64,000 nt of DNA from an uncultured Prevotella sp. GTDB taxonomy: Bacteria; Bacteroidota; Bacteroidia; Bacteroidales; Bacteroidaceae. This document shows positions 62,718-64,000 of this stretch, one piece after another. Positions within the stretch are counted from its first letter, which is position 1. Each line of letters begins with the position of its first letter. The position numbers and the translations under genes were made by a program. Location: contig URUK01000011.1 in NCBI GenBank assembly GCA_900551055.1, positions 1 through 64,000 of the forward strand, in the 5' to 3' direction. The notes beneath the pieces were generated by a model. The model saw nothing but the letters and a program-made list of their open reading frames with translations. It searched no databases and had not been told where the DNA came from.

Positions 62718-64000
62718 ATGAAAAGACAAATTTTACTCTTTGCAGCGGCAGCATTGACCTCTACCGCCGCATTCTCACAAACCGGCGCCCCTGCATTCCC
62801 CGGAGCTGAAGGCCACGGAAGATATGTAACAGGCGGCCGTGGCGGAGAAGTAAGGGTGGTGACAAACCTCAATGACAGCGGCGAAGGCTCGTTCAGATGG
62901 GCTGTCGACGGCTCTGAAAAAAAGATTGTAGTATTCAATGTGGGTGGTGTAATTCCCTTGGAGTCCGACCTTGAAATAGGAGCTAATACCACAATTGCCG
63001 GACAAACTGCGCCCTATCCGGGAATAACATTGCGATATTACACGCTCCGTCTTGGCGGCGACAACATCATAATACGTTTCATCCGCAGCCGCAGAGGCCA
63101 GGAAAAAGACGTTGACGATGGAGCAGATGTCATTTGGGACAGACACCGCACAGGAATAATCCTCGACCACTGCTCGTTCAGCTGGAGCATCGACGAAGTT
63201 GCATCGTTCTATGACAACAACAACTTTACAATGCAATGGAGTACCATTGCCGAGAGCCTGAACAACGCAGGACACGGTAAAGGGGCACACGGATATGGCG
63301 GAATATGGGGCGGAAAACTTGCCAGTTTCCATCATAACATGATAGCACACGTATCAAACCGCTCGCCGCGTTTCAACGGCGCACGCTACGGATGGGACGG
63401 ATACACGGACAACTACCTGTACGACGAATACAATTGGGCAAACACTGTGCAGGCTGAAAATGTTGATTTACGTAACTGCGTGGTGTACAACAGCGCCGGC
63501 GATTGCTACGGCGGCCCGGGCGGAGGACAAATAAACATGGTGAACAATTACTATAAAGGCGGTCCGGCAACAAGCAATTCAAAAGCACGCAGGATTACAA
63601 CCGTAACCGTATCTACACAAGGCAATTCGGATAAAAACCATCCCGAGTTTTATGATATGACAAGCCGTTACTACATCGACGGCAACGTAAACGAGCAAAA
63701 TGACGGCAGGCGTTACACAGGCAACGACTGGGAACGTGTGACATACGACAGTGGCACGGCTACAATTGATGGGGAACACTGGTCGAAAGATGTAAACAAT
63801 TTTTATGGAAACGATGTTCCACGCCAGACATACGACGGCGAATCATACATAAGAATAAGGATGGACGAGCCAACAGTTACAGGTGAAATAACAACCCATA
63901 CGGCAGATGCTGCTTTCGACAAGGTAATGGATTACTGCGGCGCATCGCTCTTCCGTGATGTTATAGACACCCGTTATATGGAAGAAGCGGAAACCGGAAC
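62718..64000 (+). CDS. PL1-family pectate lyase (partial, cut by window end)
   Basis: The frame is open from ATG 62718 to the window end, at least 427 residues. A signal peptide (MKRQILLFAAAALTSTAAFS) is followed by FPGAEGHGRYVTGGRGGEV, the usual start of Bacteroidetes pectate lyases. Beta-helix segments VVTNLNDSGEGSFRWAV, TTIAGQTAPYPGITLR, DVIWDRHRTG and DHCSFSWSIDEVASFY (metal-binding turn) come next, then HHNMIAHVSNRSPRF with the catalytic Arg region. It would create the unsaturated oligosaccharides that the GH105 half of the upstream protein consumes. The C-terminus is not visible. Confidence 0.93.
   Translation, partial: MKRQILLFAAAALTSTAAFSQTGAPAFPGAEGHGRYVTGGRGGEVRVVTNLNDSGEGSFRWAVDGSEKKIVVFNVGGVIPLESDLEIGANTTIAGQTAPYPGITLRYYTLRLGGDNIIIRFIRSRRGQEKDVDDGADVIWDRHRTGIILDHCSFSWSIDEVASFYDNNNFTMQWSTIAESLNNAGHGKGAHGYGGIWGGKLASFHHNMIAHVSNRSPRFNGARYGWDGYTDNYLYDEYNWANTVQAENVDLRNCVVYNSAGDCYGGPGGGQINMVNNYYKGGPATSNSKARRITTVTVSTQGNSDKNHPEFYDMTSRYYIDGNVNEQNDGRRYTGNDWERVTYDSGTATIDGEHWSKDVNNFYGNDVPRQTYDGESYIRIRMDEPTVTGEITTHTADAAFDKVMDYCGASLFRDVIDTRYMEEAETG

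Noticed and set aside
61503..62729. Minus-strand open frame of 408 codons
   Set aside because: Entirely antisense to the GH28-GH105 gene, an effect of codon bias; no motifs and no start context.

Overview
The window looks like a chromosomal segment of a Bacteroidales bacterium, most likely from the Prevotellaceae. The evidence is indirect but consistent. Promoters follow the Bacteroidetes pattern TTTG-N19/20-TAnnTTTG. Envelope genes encode fimbrillin-like (FimB/Mfa-type) lipoproteins, and one secreted protein ends in a NLAGQRV-type tail. LysRS carries the C-terminal extension seen in this phylum, and pectin-degradation enzymes sit at the right edge. I saw no rRNA, tRNA, CRISPR array, prophage or insertion sequence.

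Layout. 0.2-6.7 kb: secreted C69 dipeptidase, M23 endopeptidase, nadC, a small beta-barrel and a GHL10-type glycosyl hydrolase. 7.3-10.6 kb: manC-gmd-fcl, a complete route from mannose-1-phosphate to GDP-L-fucose. 10.7-14.4 kb: xylA and xylB for D-xylose, preceded by two small proteins, at least one a winged helix. 14.5-23 kb: aspS, a small membrane protein, fabI, then lysS, gpsA, pgi and a HAD phosphatase. 23.5-30.8 kb: a four-gene operon made only of lipoproteins, three fimbrillin-like and one ending in a metzincin zinc-protease motif. 31.7-35.5 kb: a B3/B4-domain protein, a lipoprotein/beta-barrel/lipoprotein operon and a divergent LuxR-type regulator. 35.6-38.4 kb: ligA, a small lipoprotein and a rod-shaped structured RNA resembling 6S RNA. 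38.8-44.9 kb: a three-hydrolase fusion, a TPR protein, def, yqgF and a SPOR lipoprotein. 45.2-51.6 kb: a YtxH/holin-like trio, a metallo-hydrolase, murB, a DUF4348-like lipoprotein, pheS and an MFS transporter. 51.9-54.5 kb: a short RNA candidate, a lipoprotein, an ECF-type sigma factor, rpe and a 41-residue protein. 55-59.7 kb: a secreted protein, a hemerythrin-LuxR regulator and nrdD-nrdG. 60-64 kb: a GH28-GH105 fusion and a PL1 pectate lyase cut by the window end.

Structure outside the genes. At least eight intergenic gaps hold arrays of a degenerate, self-complementary unit of about 22 bases (core AAAAGrCGGCCTTTTGC-AATGC), several with a shared tail. A second family is formed by long inverted repeats with low-complexity arms (TTAAGAGTTAAGAAT-like). 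Three orphan transcription units combine a consensus promoter with a structured body and a terminator or T-run (38.15-38.40 kb minus, 46.07-46.14 kb minus, 51.94-52.02 kb plus). They are the best candidates here for undescribed regulators. The strongest protein-level candidate is the lipoprotein operon in which a metzincin leads three fimbrillin-like subunits.

All identifications come from reading motifs and layout by eye. No database search was run, so family names are my recognition and not search results.
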